A stretch of 64,000 nt of DNA from an uncultured Caulobacteraceae bacterium (GCA_937138625.1 CAKZPF010000004.1:1-64000), one strand, 5' to 3'; shown: positions 35,217-44,306, counted from the stretch's first letter. Program-made: numbers and translations. The notes: generated by a model from the sequence alone, not told the origin.

Positions 35217-35244
35217 TTGACTTTTTGCGCTCAATTGCTATAAT
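35217..35244 (+). promoter_or_regulatory. near-consensus sigma-70 promoter for the orphan gene at 35278
   Basis: TTGACT (35217-35222), 16 bases, TATAAT (35239-35244). Transcription would start about 27 bases before the ATG. The tract is AT-rich relative to its surroundings. Confidence 0.65.
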
Positions 35245-35277
35245 TTTGACAAATAATACTTGTATACTTTTTGCACA

Positions 35278-36534
35278 ATGACACATTTGCCCAACACATT
35301 GTCCGGTCACTATATGGCCTATCTCTATGATCAGTTTGGTGATTTGCCAGCTGAGGCTGCGATTTCACGCCGTGATCTGCGCCAGGCAACCAAGGCCTAT
35401 ATCGAGACCTATGGGGATGATCAGACCATCCCCACAACGGCACGAGACAAAGTCAATCTGTTGCGCAATCTGAAAACCGGCGAGCTCAAACGGGCCCTGG
35501 CCAGCTTTGATGGCGATACCCGCCAGTTGACGACTTTGGACGTCTTTGCCGGACATCTGTATGCGCAAAATTATGCGCAGACGCTTGCCGAAATGGGCCT
35601 CACCCCCGAGAACGATATGCCCGCCGTCGCGGCCAATGTGGTGGCCAAACCAACCCAGGATGGTGGAACAGAAAGCTTGGGTCTGTTGCGCGCGCCATCC
35701 CAGGATCAGTTGCAAGCCCTGATGCGCCCAGAGCCTTTGGACCCCACAGCGGAAATTGGCACCTTCACCATCCGTCCAGGCGCCCGCCCCGAAAAGCTGA
35801 CCATATATTTTTATTCTGACCCCGCCGAGCGCATTATCGATGCCCGCCATCAATTTGGTGATGAAATTGACTCGGGGCAGATCTTCATCACTTCGGGATT
35901 TAATCCCGAAACCGTGGACGCCGCCCTGACAGCCTACCGCGAGCAAACTTTCGGTGACCCGGATGCGCGACTGAGCAACATCACCTTTGAAAGTCATGGC
36001 AAGGGACTGATGCTGATGGCCGGGGCCGAGGATGAGGCGGGCATCAGCCTGTATCAGATGATGGATATTCTGGGCCAGGCCTCGGAATTTCAAGATTACA
36101 CCGGCTGCGAAACCCTGCCAGACTGGTTCAACGAACACGGCTGGAGCGCGGACGATGATTGCAACGCCCTGACGGAGCTCGTCAGTTTTGTCGATGAACG
36201 CAATTACGATGTGACCCTCAATTCCACACCGTCACTGATGTCTTGGGACCCAGACGCTGATGACCAAGGGGCCGGCGGCATGGCCTATATCATCGATGCC
36301 AATGGGCAAGTCCTGGCCCTGCCCCGAGGCGATGATCAGTACACCAAAGATCTTTATGCCGAAGATATTCGTGATCTCGTCGGCCAACAGATCTATGACC
36401 TGTGGCAGGCCCACGGCGGCCTGATCGCCACCACCGACCAAGACGAAGACGCCCAAAAGGTGGTCTTGCCTCTGACACTTGAGGACATGTACACGCTTTC
36501 ATCCCGCGCAACAGCCATGACGGCCGGAGAATAA
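35278..36534 (+). CDS. orphan protein of unknown function, possible caspase-like fold (418 aa)
   Basis: I do not recognise the family. No signal peptide or membrane segment. The N-terminal third is helical and polar. In the middle, alternating strands and helices (KLTIYFYSD, AERIIDARHQFG, QIFITSGFN, NITFESHGKGLMLMAG) put a His-Gly at H240-G241 after a hydrophobic strand, the arrangement of the catalytic His in clan CD cysteine peptidases; C277 (DYTGCETLP) is a possible partner but is not after a clear strand. ATG 35278 lacks a ribosome-binding site despite a strong promoter. Its stop codon TAA lies in the target duplication of the IS element that follows. Confidence 0.68.
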   Translation: MTHLPNTLSGHYMAYLYDQFGDLPAEAAISRRDLRQATKAYIETYGDDQTIPTTARDKVNLLRNLKTGELKRALASFDGDTRQLTTLDVFAGHLYAQNYAQTLAEMGLTPENDMPAVAANVVAKPTQDGGTESLGLLRAPSQDQLQALMRPEPLDPTAEIGTFTIRPGARPEKLTIYFYSDPAERIIDARHQFGDEIDSGQIFITSGFNPETVDAALTAYREQTFGDPDARLSNITFESHGKGLMLMAGAEDEAGISLYQMMDILGQASEFQDYTGCETLPDWFNEHGWSADDDCNALTELVSFVDERNYDVTLNSTPSLMSWDPDADDQGAGGMAYIIDANGQVLALPRGDDQYTKDLYAEDIRDLVGQQIYDLWQAHGGLIATTDQDEDAQKVVLPLTLEDMYTLSSRATAMTAGE

Positions 36535-36597
36535 AAAAAGGGGTCTATATATCTAACTAGCCAAAAACCTCTTGACCGCACCACAAATCATGGCTAG

Positions 36598-36630
36598 CAT
36601 AATTCCATAACCGATGAGAATGGAATTATG
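36598..36630 (+). promoter_or_regulatory. inverted repeat covering the transposase start codon
   Basis: CATAATTCCA (36598-36607) and TGGAATTATG (36621-36630) are exact complements 13 bases apart; the last three bases are the transposase ATG. As RNA, the hairpin would bury the start codon, or as DNA it may be a repressor site. Either would keep transposition low. Confidence 0.55.
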
Positions 36631-37545
36631 AGCAAGCCAGAAACAATTAGCCTTTACGAATTTTTTCAACGTATACCGAACGAGGAAGCGGCTCGCCAAT
36701 ACCTTGAGGCCAAGCGTTGGAACAATCAACCAGTTTGCGGGCATTGTGGCAGCATCGATGTCTCTGAATGCAAAGATCACAAGCCCATGCCATACCGTTG
36801 CAAGGGATGCCGCAAGCACTTTAGTGTCCGTACGGGCACGGTCCTAGCCGAGTCACGCCTTCCCCTGCATAAATGGCTGATGGCAATCTATATGATGACC
36901 ACGGCTCGCAAGGGCATTCCCTCAACACAAATGGCCAAAGAGCTTGGGGTTACACAAAAGACCGCATGGTTTTTGGCGCAGCGTATCCGCGAGACCTGGA
37001 TGTCATCCAAAGGCGGCCTAGGTGATAGCGTTGAGGTTGATGAAACCTACATGGGCGGCAAAGAAAAGAACAAACACGGTAATAAGAAGCTCCGTGCCGG
37101 TCGCGGTTCGGTCGGCAAAACGCCTGTGATTGGTGCGCGTGATCGCAGTGGCCAAGTGGTAGCAAGGCCTATAAGTGATGTATCTCGCCAAACACTGCAT
37201 GGCTTCATCAATGAAAATGTTGAACGAGGTTCAACTGTATATACGGACAGCTTTCGCTCATACCGGCACTTAGCGGGCTATCAGCATGAAACGGTCAATC
37301 ACTCAGTTGGTGAATATGTGAAAGCCCAAGCTCATACCAATGGGATTGAGAGCTTTTGGGCGCTTCTAAAGCGCGGCTATTATGGCATCTATCACCACAT
37401 GAGTCCCAAGCACCTTCACCGCTATGTCAACGAGTTTTCTTTTCGCCACAACACGTCGAATATCGACACCATGTCGTTTATTGGCATGACTGTGGATAAA
37501 ATGAGCAACTGCCGCCTAACCTACAAGGAATTGATCCATGCCTAA
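36628..37545 (+). CDS. IS1595-family transposase
   Basis: A 305-residue DDE transposase. An N-terminal zinc ribbon (CGHCGSIDVSEC ... YRCKGCRKHFSVRTGT, residues about 38-71) binds DNA; the DDE/DDN-type core follows with SVEVDETYMGGKEK (first Asp, about 135), VYTDSFRSYRHL (second Asp) and HTNGIESFWALLKRGYYG (Asn/Glu), and the family's late NEFSFRHN block. Intact, with the start codon inside an inverted repeat. Overlaps the P63C gene by eight bases. Confidence 0.96.
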   Translation: MSKPETISLYEFFQRIPNEEAARQYLEAKRWNNQPVCGHCGSIDVSECKDHKPMPYRCKGCRKHFSVRTGTVLAESRLPLHKWLMAIYMMTTARKGIPSTQMAKELGVTQKTAWFLAQRIRETWMSSKGGLGDSVEVDETYMGGKEKNKHGNKKLRAGRGSVGKTPVIGARDRSGQVVARPISDVSRQTLHGFINENVERGSTVYTDSFRSYRHLAGYQHETVNHSVGEYVKAQAHTNGIESFWALLKRGYYGIYHHMSPKHLHRYVNEFSFRHNTSNIDTMSFIGMTVDKMSNCRLTYKELIHA

Positions 37546-38563
37546 AAAACCTGACGAGATTGAGCCGATTGACGCCGATTTTGATGATGTGACGATTGCT
37601 ATGGTTCCTAAAGTTGTTTCTAAACCTGAAGTAGACATTATACCGGCAGACCAACGCGATAATCTGCGGGATAATGAAGCAACTCATAGGGGGACTCTAC
37701 GCATTGGTGCGGTAGAAATACCGTGTGCAGTGTTGAAAGATGGGCGACGAGTTCTTTCGGAAAATGGCATTGCTAATGCCCTTGGGGGTCGCAGCGGTTC
37801 AGCAAAACGATTGAAAACCGAGGTAGCTAGTGAGGGGGTCCATTTGCCCGTTTTTCTTGCTTCTCGCAGCCTTTTACCCTATATTTCCAGTGAGTTGACA
37901 GATGGGCCCTTGAAGCCTATAAGTTATATTTCTGGCGATAGCGACATCAACGGTTATGCCGCCGAAGCCTTGCCAGAGATTTGCAATATTTGGCTTCAAG
38001 CCCGCCAAGACGGAAAGTTAAATCCACAACAAGCTGATCGTGCCCAAGCAGCAGAGATAGTTATGCGTGGGCTTGCTGAACTCGGTATTGTCGCGCTAGT
38101 CGATGAAGCAACCGGATACCAAGCGACACGTGACCGCGATGCTCTACAAGCTATTCTCGACAAATATCTTCAAAAAGAGTTTGCGGTTTGGGCTAAACGA
38201 TTTCCAGATGCTTTTTACCGTGAGATTTTCCGTCTACGTGGTTGGAGTTGGAACGCTATGTCTGTCGCGCGACCAGGTGTTGTGGGTACGTATACTAATG
38301 ACATAGTATACGAGCGACTTGCGCCAGGTATTCTTGAGGAACTACGCAACCTTAACCCAAGGCACGATGAGGGAGGTAGAGCCCGAAAACACCATCAATA
38401 TCTGACGGAAGATATTGGTCATCCAGCGCTTGCTCAACATCTACATGCCGTTATAGGCCTTATGAGGGCATCCGCGACTTGGGAGCAGTTTAAAACGATG
38501 CTTGATCGCGCTTTTCCAAAAAAGGGAACACAGCTCCATCTGTTATTAGACGAAAATCTCTAG
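37538..38563 (+). CDS. P63C-domain protein (IS passenger)
   Basis: A 341-residue protein ending in a P63C domain: DAFYREIFRLRGWSWN, then NDIVYERLAPGILEELRNLN and HQYLTEDIGHPALAQHLHAV (about 220-320). Its role is unknown; P63C genes are seen beside transposases. The middle has a helical part (SGSAKRLKTEV, AEALPEICNIWLQARQDGKL). It starts eight bases before the transposase stop, so it is probably translated by coupling. It lies wholly within the element, which ends 61 bases later. Confidence 0.88.
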   Translation: MPKKPDEIEPIDADFDDVTIAMVPKVVSKPEVDIIPADQRDNLRDNEATHRGTLRIGAVEIPCAVLKDGRRVLSENGIANALGGRSGSAKRLKTEVASEGVHLPVFLASRSLLPYISSELTDGPLKPISYISGDSDINGYAAEALPEICNIWLQARQDGKLNPQQADRAQAAEIVMRGLAELGIVALVDEATGYQATRDRDALQAILDKYLQKEFAVWAKRFPDAFYREIFRLRGWSWNAMSVARPGVVGTYTNDIVYERLAPGILEELRNLNPRHDEGGRARKHHQYLTEDIGHPALAQHLHAVIGLMRASATWEQFKTMLDRAFPKKGTQLHLLLDENL

Positions 38564-38631
38564 TACCTAAACGGCAAACTTCCAATCTTTGTCGTTCTTA
38601 CGGCTAGCTATCTATATAGACCCCTAAAAAA

Positions 38632-38654
38632 ACGCCCTGCCATCGGCAGGGCGT
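38632..38654 (-). terminator. intrinsic terminator of rpsD
   Basis: ACGCCCTGCC and GGCAGGGCGT flank ATC; the minus strand continues with seven T, which are also the right-hand target duplication of the IS. Before insertion this hairpin would have followed the stop codon of the orphan gene at 35278 directly and served both convergent genes. Confidence 0.9.
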
Positions 38655-38677
38655 TTTGCATAACCATAAGGCCCAAA

Positions 38678-39295
38678 TTAGCTCGAATAATATTCGATAA
38701 CCAAGCTGGGTTCCATCTGCACCGGATACGGCACATCTGAAAATTCCGGCACGCGCACATAGGTGGCGCTCATGGCTTTGGCATCAATGTCCACATAATC
38801 GGGCACATCGCGCTCGGCGCTTTGCATGGCCTCGAGGACCAGGGCCATGTTCCGGCTTTTTTCGCGCACGCTGATGACATCACCAGGTTTGCAGCGGTAG
38901 CTGGGGATGTTGACGCGCTTGCCATTGACCAAGACGTGACCATGGTTGACGAACTGCCGGGCCGAAAACACAGTGGGCACAAACTTGGCGCGATAGACCA
39001 AAGCATCCAAACGGCTTTCCAACAGGCCAATCAGGTTTTCAGCGGTGTTGCCCTTGCGGCGGCTGGCTTCGTCGTAAATGCCGGCGAACTGCTTTTCGGT
39101 GATGTCACCATAGTATTTTTTCAACTTCTGCTTGGCCACCAATTGCATGCCGAAGTCTGACATTTTGCCTTTGCGGCGTTGACCATGCTCACCGGGGCCA
39201 TAGGGCCGCGCGTTCACAGGTGATTTGGGGCGACCCCACAGGTTTTCGCCCAAGCGGCGGTCCAGCTTGTATTTTACGTTATGACGTTTTGACAT
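38678..39295 (-). CDS. rpsD: 30S ribosomal protein S4
   Basis: A 205-residue S4, one of the primary 16S-binding proteins. [20 protein letters not shown] at the start, [20 protein letters not shown] leading into the S4 RNA-binding domain, and [20 protein letters not shown] all match. ATG 39295 begins the conserved sequence. It stands alone, as usual in alphaproteobacteria, and ends in a clean terminator. Confidence 0.98.
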   Translation of the reverse strand: MSKRHNVKYKLDRRLGENLWGRPKSPVNARPYGPGEHGQRRKGKMSDFGMQLVAKQKLKKYYGDITEKQFAGIYDEASRRKGNTAENLIGLLESRLDALVYRAKFVPTVFSARQFVNHGHVLVNGKRVNIPSYRCKPGDVISVREKSRNMALVLEAMQSAERDVPDYVDIDAKAMSATYVRVPEFSDVPYPVQMEPSLVIEYYSS

Positions 39296-39462
39296 GAGAA
39301 CTCTCTTGCTTGTGATGTGTCTGGTGGCTCCGCCCATCGGGGCCACGATTGCAACGGCAGACCACATCTGTCCCGTGTAGAAGGCGCGGTTTTAGGCGAT
39401 CAGGACAAAAAGTCAAGCCTTGTCTGGTGAATATCGCCCTCGACCCCTTAATCAGGAGCCCC

Positions 39463-40182
39463 TTATCCGGTCCGCGGCCCATCGACCAAGGCCCGGATCA
39501 TGCCGCGCAGGGTGCGGACCTCTTGGGCTGACAACTGGGCGCGCGCCAACATCGCCCGCAGGTTGCGCACCATGCCTTCGCGCTTCTCTGGTGGGAAAAA
39601 GAAACGCGCGGTATCCAGTTCCCCCTCCAAATGCCCAAACAGCCCATGCAGATCCGACAAGGCCGCAGGTTCCGGCATCTGGCGCATATCCCCCGGCGCC
39701 TGACTTTGGTGCATTTGCCATTCATAGGCCATCACCGCCACCGCCTGGGCCAGGTTCAGGGAATTGAACTCAGGATCCACCGGAATGCTGATGACCTTGG
39801 CGCACAAATCCATATCGGCATTCGCGAGGCCCGCGCGCTCAGGCCCAAAGATGACCCCAACCCCGTTGCCGGCTTCGGCCTGGACCGCGAGCTCGGTTAT
39901 CGCGGGCCGAGGCGTGGTGATGGGCCGCGCCGGGGCCCGAGAAAACGCTGCCGTCGCATAGACCGTGTGCAAATCGGCAAGTGCGGCCTCGGTGGTCTCA
40001 TAAACTCGCGCCTGTTCCAGTACGGGTGAACCGGCCGCCATGGCCTCGGCGGCTTCCGATGGCCACCCATCCCGAGGTGCCACCACCCGCAAATCCCTCA
40101 GGCCAAAATTGGCCATCACCCGCGCGGCGGCACCAATGTTTTCGCCCATTTGCGGGCGGATCAGGATGATGGACAGGGTCAT
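39463..40182 (-). CDS. trmJ: tRNA (cytidine/uridine-2'-O-)-methyltransferase TrmJ
   Basis: A SPOUT-fold enzyme methylating the ribose of position 32 in tRNA. 239 residues: IILIRPQMGENIGAAARVMA (about 5-24, SAM/RNA motif), GVIFGPERAGLANADMDLC (motif 2) and PVDPEFNSLNLAQAVAVMAY (motif 3, the knot). The C-terminal helical extension is normal for TrmJ. Starts without obvious operon partners; rpsD follows 167 bases downstream. Confidence 0.95.
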   Translation of the reverse strand: MTLSIILIRPQMGENIGAAARVMANFGLRDLRVVAPRDGWPSEAAEAMAAGSPVLEQARVYETTEAALADLHTVYATAAFSRAPARPITTPRPAITELAVQAEAGNGVGVIFGPERAGLANADMDLCAKVISIPVDPEFNSLNLAQAVAVMAYEWQMHQSQAPGDMRQMPEPAALSDLHGLFGHLEGELDTARFFFPPEKREGMVRNLRAMLARAQLSAQEVRTLRGMIRALVDGPRTG

Positions 40183-40256
40183 AAGGGTGATGTACGACCT
40201 CTATGCTTGCAGGGCAAGATCCTTACCCCTTCGGACTGCCACCTGCGGATAGGCCC

Positions 40257-42296
40257 CTACGGATTGGGATCCAGGACCTTCATGACCTTTAGGTTGAAGG
40301 TGGGCGTAACCCCGCTGCCGGGTATGATGTCCACGCCTACATCAGTGATCACACCCAAATCCAGTTTGGGGTGAAAATAGCGCACCCCCAGCGTGTGCCC
40401 ATAGGTGATATCGGCATTGCCAAAACCATTTGAAAACCCAGAGTCATAGGACTGAAGGCTCAGGTCCTGCATATAGGACGCCGTCAGCCGAGACTGATCG
40501 CCAAACGCCCGCAAATACCCCACACCAATATCCAATGTGTTCAAGCCATTGGGGGCCATATGGTCAGAATAGGCAAACTCAGAGCGTAAACCGTCGCGAT
40601 AACTCAGGGGTGGGGCAATGGCTGCCGAGATGCTGTAGGTATCATATTCACGCGGACCCGAGCTGAGAATATCTGGATTTTCATAGGTGAATGTGAACTC
40701 GCCCGTGGGCCGCGAGAACACATGGGTTTCGGTGGCGATGGTGGTAGAGAGCTTCAGGCCATCACTGCCCAGCTTGGTGAGGGTTCTCTGTCCGATACGG
40801 CCGCCTTTGTACATCAGTTTGCTGGCGTCTATGGCCAGACCATAATCCATCTGCCCTTGGCTGTGTTGCAGGTATGGCCCCACCGCCCAGGTCTTGTTCA
40901 GGCCCGTGTTGAACAGCATCGGGTTCAGGTACAGATCCGCCCCCTGGCCCCCGCTGGCGTCATTTGCGGCATCTGGGGTCGGCGTACTGATGAGGGCGGT
41001 CCCCCCCACGGCCCGTGTGTTGGTCTTGTTGATGCTTTGGAAGGCATCAAGGCGCAGATAATCTGGGGCGTCCGCGGCCAGTCCAGGCGTCAGGCCTTTA
41101 CGCCCAGATGCCACCGCCGAGCCATCTTCACGACGATAGAGGTTATAAGCCCCTGTCAAAGCGACCTCGCCGTCCTCGACCACCAAGGCCGCCATATTGC
41201 TGAGGGGGTCGGGCGTGTGGGTTTCGAGATGGTCACCATAGTCCAAATAAAGATTGGGGTCCTTTTTGGCCGAAGCATAGCCCTTGGCTTCACCAAACAA
41301 GGGCGATTGGAAAAAGTGATCGCGGGTCAAAACATAGGAAGGATTGTAGGGCCGCCCCATATCCATCAAGGTTTCGGGAATCTCCTCCAGTTCATTGACG
41401 GCCCAATAGGGTGCACCCAAGGCCACGGCCGTACGCACATCTTGGGCATCCGAGGCCATGGGCCCATGGAAGAACGGCTCGAAATCCCGGCCGGTTTTGG
41501 CCTTCATTTCCGCATTGACGAGTTCAACATCACCAACGTCGCAATGCTCCTTACAGCCGCCCTCTTTCATGACCTGTTCGTAGACACCCAGTGGTGTCAT
41601 CGTTTCCTTATGCGTCAACACCTTGCCGGTGCCAAAGGCGGCAAAGGGGTCTGCATCGGCATCAGGCAAGGTCATTTCTGCGCCTGCAGGGGGCTCCTGG
41701 ACAGTGAATGTTTCCTTGAGTTCCGGTGGAGGTGCTGGAACGGGTGCGACCTCGGCAGAAACACCTGTCTTTGGGTTTGCAGGTTGGTTTTTCTGTATTG
41801 TGGTCACTGAAGAACCCGTCTCTGAAGGCTTTTCTGCCGAGACGACAGCCTGAGACGTCTCAGTTTTCCCTTTTTGCTGATCCCGCCCCTTGCAAGTGTC
41901 CGCCTGCACCGCCGCATGCAAAGGCTCGGACGGTGCAAATGGATTTGTGACGGCGCAACGTTGGTCTTCGACCTGAGCCAACATATTGGCCAGCAAGCGC
42001 GTATAGGTCTCCGCCCCCTGCCCGCGGGCCTGGACCACGGCCTGAGCAAAGGTTTCAAGGGACACGCCATCGGTAAAGCCAAAGGCCTTTATGATCTGTC
42101 GGGCCTCTCGAACGCTGGTTTTGACCCCATAGCGCGCCATCATTCTTTCAAGCAGCACAGCCAATTCCGAGGCCTCAAGCGTCCCTTTGTCCACACTGTC
42201 ATAGCCCGACAACACCCGCGCAAACGCCTGGGGCGTATAACGCGTGTTGCCGTCGTATTGTTCAGTGATCTCGGCGGCCGCTTGATACCAGCTCAT
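40257..42296 (-). CDS. large protein with EF-hand-like N-terminus and beta-barrel-like C-terminus (679 aa)
   Basis: Not a known family to me. Residues 1-110 are helical with one canonical EF-hand loop, DSVDKGTLEASE (about 33-44). A Pro/Ala/Glu/Thr-rich linker (about 118-230) follows. The region about 250-370 is globular, with CKEHCDVGDVELVNAEM. The last 300 residues are amphipathic beta-strand sequence (GLKLSTTIATETHVF, EFTFTYENPDIL, SRLTASYMQDLSLQSY, TYGHTLGVRYFHP) like an outer-membrane barrel, yet there is no signal peptide. Begins one base after the calcium-loop gene upstream, so the two form an operon. Confidence 0.78.
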   Translation of the reverse strand: MSWYQAAAEITEQYDGNTRYTPQAFARVLSGYDSVDKGTLEASELAVLLERMMARYGVKTSVREARQIIKAFGFTDGVSLETFAQAVVQARGQGAETYTRLLANMLAQVEDQRCAVTNPFAPSEPLHAAVQADTCKGRDQQKGKTETSQAVVSAEKPSETGSSVTTIQKNQPANPKTGVSAEVAPVPAPPPELKETFTVQEPPAGAEMTLPDADADPFAAFGTGKVLTHKETMTPLGVYEQVMKEGGCKEHCDVGDVELVNAEMKAKTGRDFEPFFHGPMASDAQDVRTAVALGAPYWAVNELEEIPETLMDMGRPYNPSYVLTRDHFFQSPLFGEAKGYASAKKDPNLYLDYGDHLETHTPDPLSNMAALVVEDGEVALTGAYNLYRREDGSAVASGRKGLTPGLAADAPDYLRLDAFQSINKTNTRAVGGTALISTPTPDAANDASGGQGADLYLNPMLFNTGLNKTWAVGPYLQHSQGQMDYGLAIDASKLMYKGGRIGQRTLTKLGSDGLKLSTTIATETHVFSRPTGEFTFTYENPDILSSGPREYDTYSISAAIAPPLSYRDGLRSEFAYSDHMAPNGLNTLDIGVGYLRAFGDQSRLTASYMQDLSLQSYDSGFSNGFGNADITYGHTLGVRYFHPKLDLGVITDVGVDIIPGSGVTPTFNLKVMKVLDPNP

Positions 42297-42297
42297 G

Positions 42298-42798
42298 TTA
42301 CTTCACATCCTTGTGGTTCAACGCCAAGAAGACCCGATTGCCGTTTTGTTCGGCATAGTCTGGCTGTCCATCATGGTTGAAATCTACGCGGGTTTCCGGG
42401 TCGCCAAACTGACGGGTGCGCCTAGCATTTTGCTCAAGTGCCGTGTACTGGCCTTCATCGATCAAAAACACCAGCATGTCGCCGTGCCCATAAACCGAAG
42501 TGGTGGGCCGGAAGCTGGCGCGATCGGCCTGACCATCCTTGGTGATGTCCAAACGGCTGCTGAGCCAGCTGGTGTTCCCTGCCCCAAAGGTCGCATCGGG
42601 CGCCACGCCGTCAATGTTGTGGGCCTTGCCGTTGAAGGCATCTTTGTAAACGCGAACTTGGCCCGTATTCGGATCGCGATAGACGACATCGTCAACCTTA
42701 CCATCAAAGCCCTCGTCATCGAATTTGAAATCCACGACATAGAGTTCCGGGTGGACGACTTGGTCAAACGACGCGGGCGAAAAAGAGGAAACGGTCAT
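42298..42798 (-). CDS. calcium-loop protein (166 aa), first gene of a two-gene operon
   Basis: A small acidic protein without signal peptide, with three Asp-rich loops followed by strands: DFKFDDEGFDGKVDDVVYRD (about 22-41), LDITKDGQADRASFR (about 83-97) and VDFNHDGQPDYAEQ (about 138-151). The same DxNxDGxxD loops mark the trio at 18.3-20.2 kb. GGAG lies 9 bases before ATG 42798. It ends one base before the 679-aa gene. A promoter with a 20-bp palindrome stands upstream. Function unknown. Confidence 0.75.
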   Translation of the reverse strand: MTVSSFSPASFDQVVHPELYVVDFKFDDEGFDGKVDDVVYRDPNTGQVRVYKDAFNGKAHNIDGVAPDATFGAGNTSWLSSRLDITKDGQADRASFRPTTSVYGHGDMLVFLIDEGQYTALEQNARRTRQFGDPETRVDFNHDGQPDYAEQNGNRVFLALNHKDVK

Positions 42799-42857
42799 GA
42801 GGATTGGCTCCACTGTTTTGGTTATCATTACGGTTTTTTGTACACGGAATGGCAGGA

Positions 42858-42886
42858 TCGTTATGTTATAACATAACGCCCGTCAA
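42858..42886 (-). promoter_or_regulatory. promoter with a perfect 20-bp palindromic operator (42859-42878)
   Basis: CGTTATGTTATAACATAACG is an exact palindrome. On the minus strand a TTGACG (42881-42886) stands three bases before it and a -10 hexamer at 17-base spacing (TAACGA) would fall on its far end, so a bound dimer would cover the core promoter. Sixty bases further is the start of the calcium-loop gene; icd lies the other way. Confidence 0.65.
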
Positions 42887-43009
42887 GCGGGGGGCTGCAG
42901 ACTTTTTTTTCTGCTTGAATTGACGAGATCGCCCCACTCGACGAACGCCCAGGCGCGTGCTAGGACGCTCGGGATCTTATATTTTCACAGACAGGACCAG
43001 GAGAACACC

Positions 43010-44227
43010 ATGAGCAAAATCAAGGTTGATAACCCCGTTGTCGACATCGATGGCGATGAGATGACCCGCATCATCTGGGATATGATCAAGCAAAAGCTGA
43101 TCTTGCCGTATCTGGATATTGACCTGAAATATTTTGACCTGTCCGTGACCAAGCGGGATGAAACCGACGACCAAATTACCGTTCAGGCCGCCGAAGCCAT
43201 CAAACAACACGGTGTGGGCATCAAATGCGCCACCATCACCCCTGACGAAGGCCGGGTCGAAGAGTTCGGCCTAAAGAAAATGTGGCGTTCACCCAATGGC
43301 ACCATTCGCAACATTTTGGGCGGTGTGGTCTTTCGCGAGCCCATCATCTGTAAAAACGTGCCCCGCCTGGTGCCCGGCTGGACCCAGCCCATCGTTGTCG
43401 GCCGTCATGCCTTTGGTGACCAATACCGCGCCACAGATTTCCTGGTGCCCGGCCCCGGTAAAATGACCATCAAATGGGAAGGCGACAACGGGGATGTGAT
43501 CGAGCACGAAGTGCACAAATACCCTGGCTCGGGCGTGTCGCTGTCCATGTACAACCACGACGACAGCATTCGCGATTTTGCCCGTGCCAGCATGGCCTAT
43601 GGCCTGAACCGTGGCTTCCCGGTTTACCTCAGCACCAAAAACACCATCCTCAAGGCCTATGACGGCCGCTTCAAGGATCTGTTCCAAGAGGTCTATGAGG
43701 CCGAGTTCAAAGATAAATTCGCCGAAGCGGGCCTGGAGTATCAGCATCGTCTGATCGATGATCTGGTGGCCTCGGCGCTGAAATGGTCTGGTGGCTTTGT
43801 TTGGGCCTGTAAAAACTATGATGGCGATGTGCAATCGGACATGGTCGCCCAGGGCTTTGGCTCGTTGGGTCTGATGACCTCGGTGCTGATGACGCCCGAT
43901 GGCAAAGTGCTTGAGGCCGAAGCCGCCCATGGCACCGTGACCCGTCACTATCGCCAACACCAGGCCGGTGAGAGCACCTCGACCAACTCCATGGCCTCGA
44001 TCTTCGCCTGGAGCCGCGGTCTGCAGCATCGCGCCAAACTGGACAACAACAACGCCCTGAAGCGTTTTGCCGAAACCTTGGAAAAGGTCTGCATCGACAC
44101 CGTCGAAAGTGGATCAATGACCAAGGACTTGGCCCTGTTGGTGGGGGACAGCCAAGGTTGGCTGACCACCGAAGGCTTCCTGGAGCGTGTGGCCAAAAAC
44201 TTCGAGGCGGAAATGGCCGCCGTCTAA
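43010..44227 (+). CDS. icd: NADP-dependent isocitrate dehydrogenase
   Basis: TCA-cycle enzyme making 2-oxoglutarate, 405 residues, of the homodimeric eukaryote-like subfamily [22 protein letters not shown], then [20 protein letters not shown] (substrate Ser loop), [15 protein letters not shown], and [20 protein letters not shown] with [10 protein letters not shown] supplying metal Asp residues. AGGAGA precedes ATG 43010. Single-gene unit ending in a terminator. Confidence 0.97.
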   Translation: MSKIKVDNPVVDIDGDEMTRIIWDMIKQKLILPYLDIDLKYFDLSVTKRDETDDQITVQAAEAIKQHGVGIKCATITPDEGRVEEFGLKKMWRSPNGTIRNILGGVVFREPIICKNVPRLVPGWTQPIVVGRHAFGDQYRATDFLVPGPGKMTIKWEGDNGDVIEHEVHKYPGSGVSLSMYNHDDSIRDFARASMAYGLNRGFPVYLSTKNTILKAYDGRFKDLFQEVYEAEFKDKFAEAGLEYQHRLIDDLVASALKWSGGFVWACKNYDGDVQSDMVAQGFGSLGLMTSVLMTPDGKVLEAEAAHGTVTRHYRQHQAGESTSTNSMASIFAWSRGLQHRAKLDNNNALKRFAETLEKVCIDTVESGSMTKDLALLVGDSQGWLTTEGFLERVAKNFEAEMAAV

Positions 44228-44249
44228 ACAAAGCCATTATGGCAAAAAA

Positions 44250-44287
44250 AGAAGGCCTGTCCTGATGGGATGGGCCTTTTTTTGTGG
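44250..44287 (+). terminator. intrinsic terminator of icd
   Basis: AAGGCC with TGTCC pairs imperfectly with GGGAT and GGGCCTT, followed by seven T, about 25 bases after the icd stop. Confidence 0.75.
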
Positions 44288-44306
44288 GTGATTTGCTTAG
44301 GGCAGA

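Larger units (their letters stand above)
36532..38632 (+). mobile_element. complete IS1595-type insertion sequence with passenger gene (element 36540-38624, plus 8-bp target duplications)
   Basis: The element runs from GGGGTCTATATATCTAACTA (36540 on) to its inverted copy ending at 38624 (outside end GGGGTCTATATAGATAGCTA when reversed), followed inward by AGCC. It is flanked by identical 8-base target duplications, TAAAAAAA, at 36532-36539 and 38625-38632, as expected for this family. It carries a transposase and an overlapping P63C-domain gene, both intact, with lower GC than the surroundings. Perfect duplications and intact genes suggest a fairly recent insertion. Confidence 0.95.

Noticed and set aside
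35278..38624. Defence island around the orphan gene and P63C protein
   Set aside because: The P63C gene lies inside the IS ends and moves with it, and no other defence gene is near; the grouping is due to the insertion.
40722..41810. 362-codon open frame opposite the 679-aa gene
   Set aside because: The 679-aa frame has an EF-hand loop, operon coupling and strand periodicity; the opposite frame has none of these.
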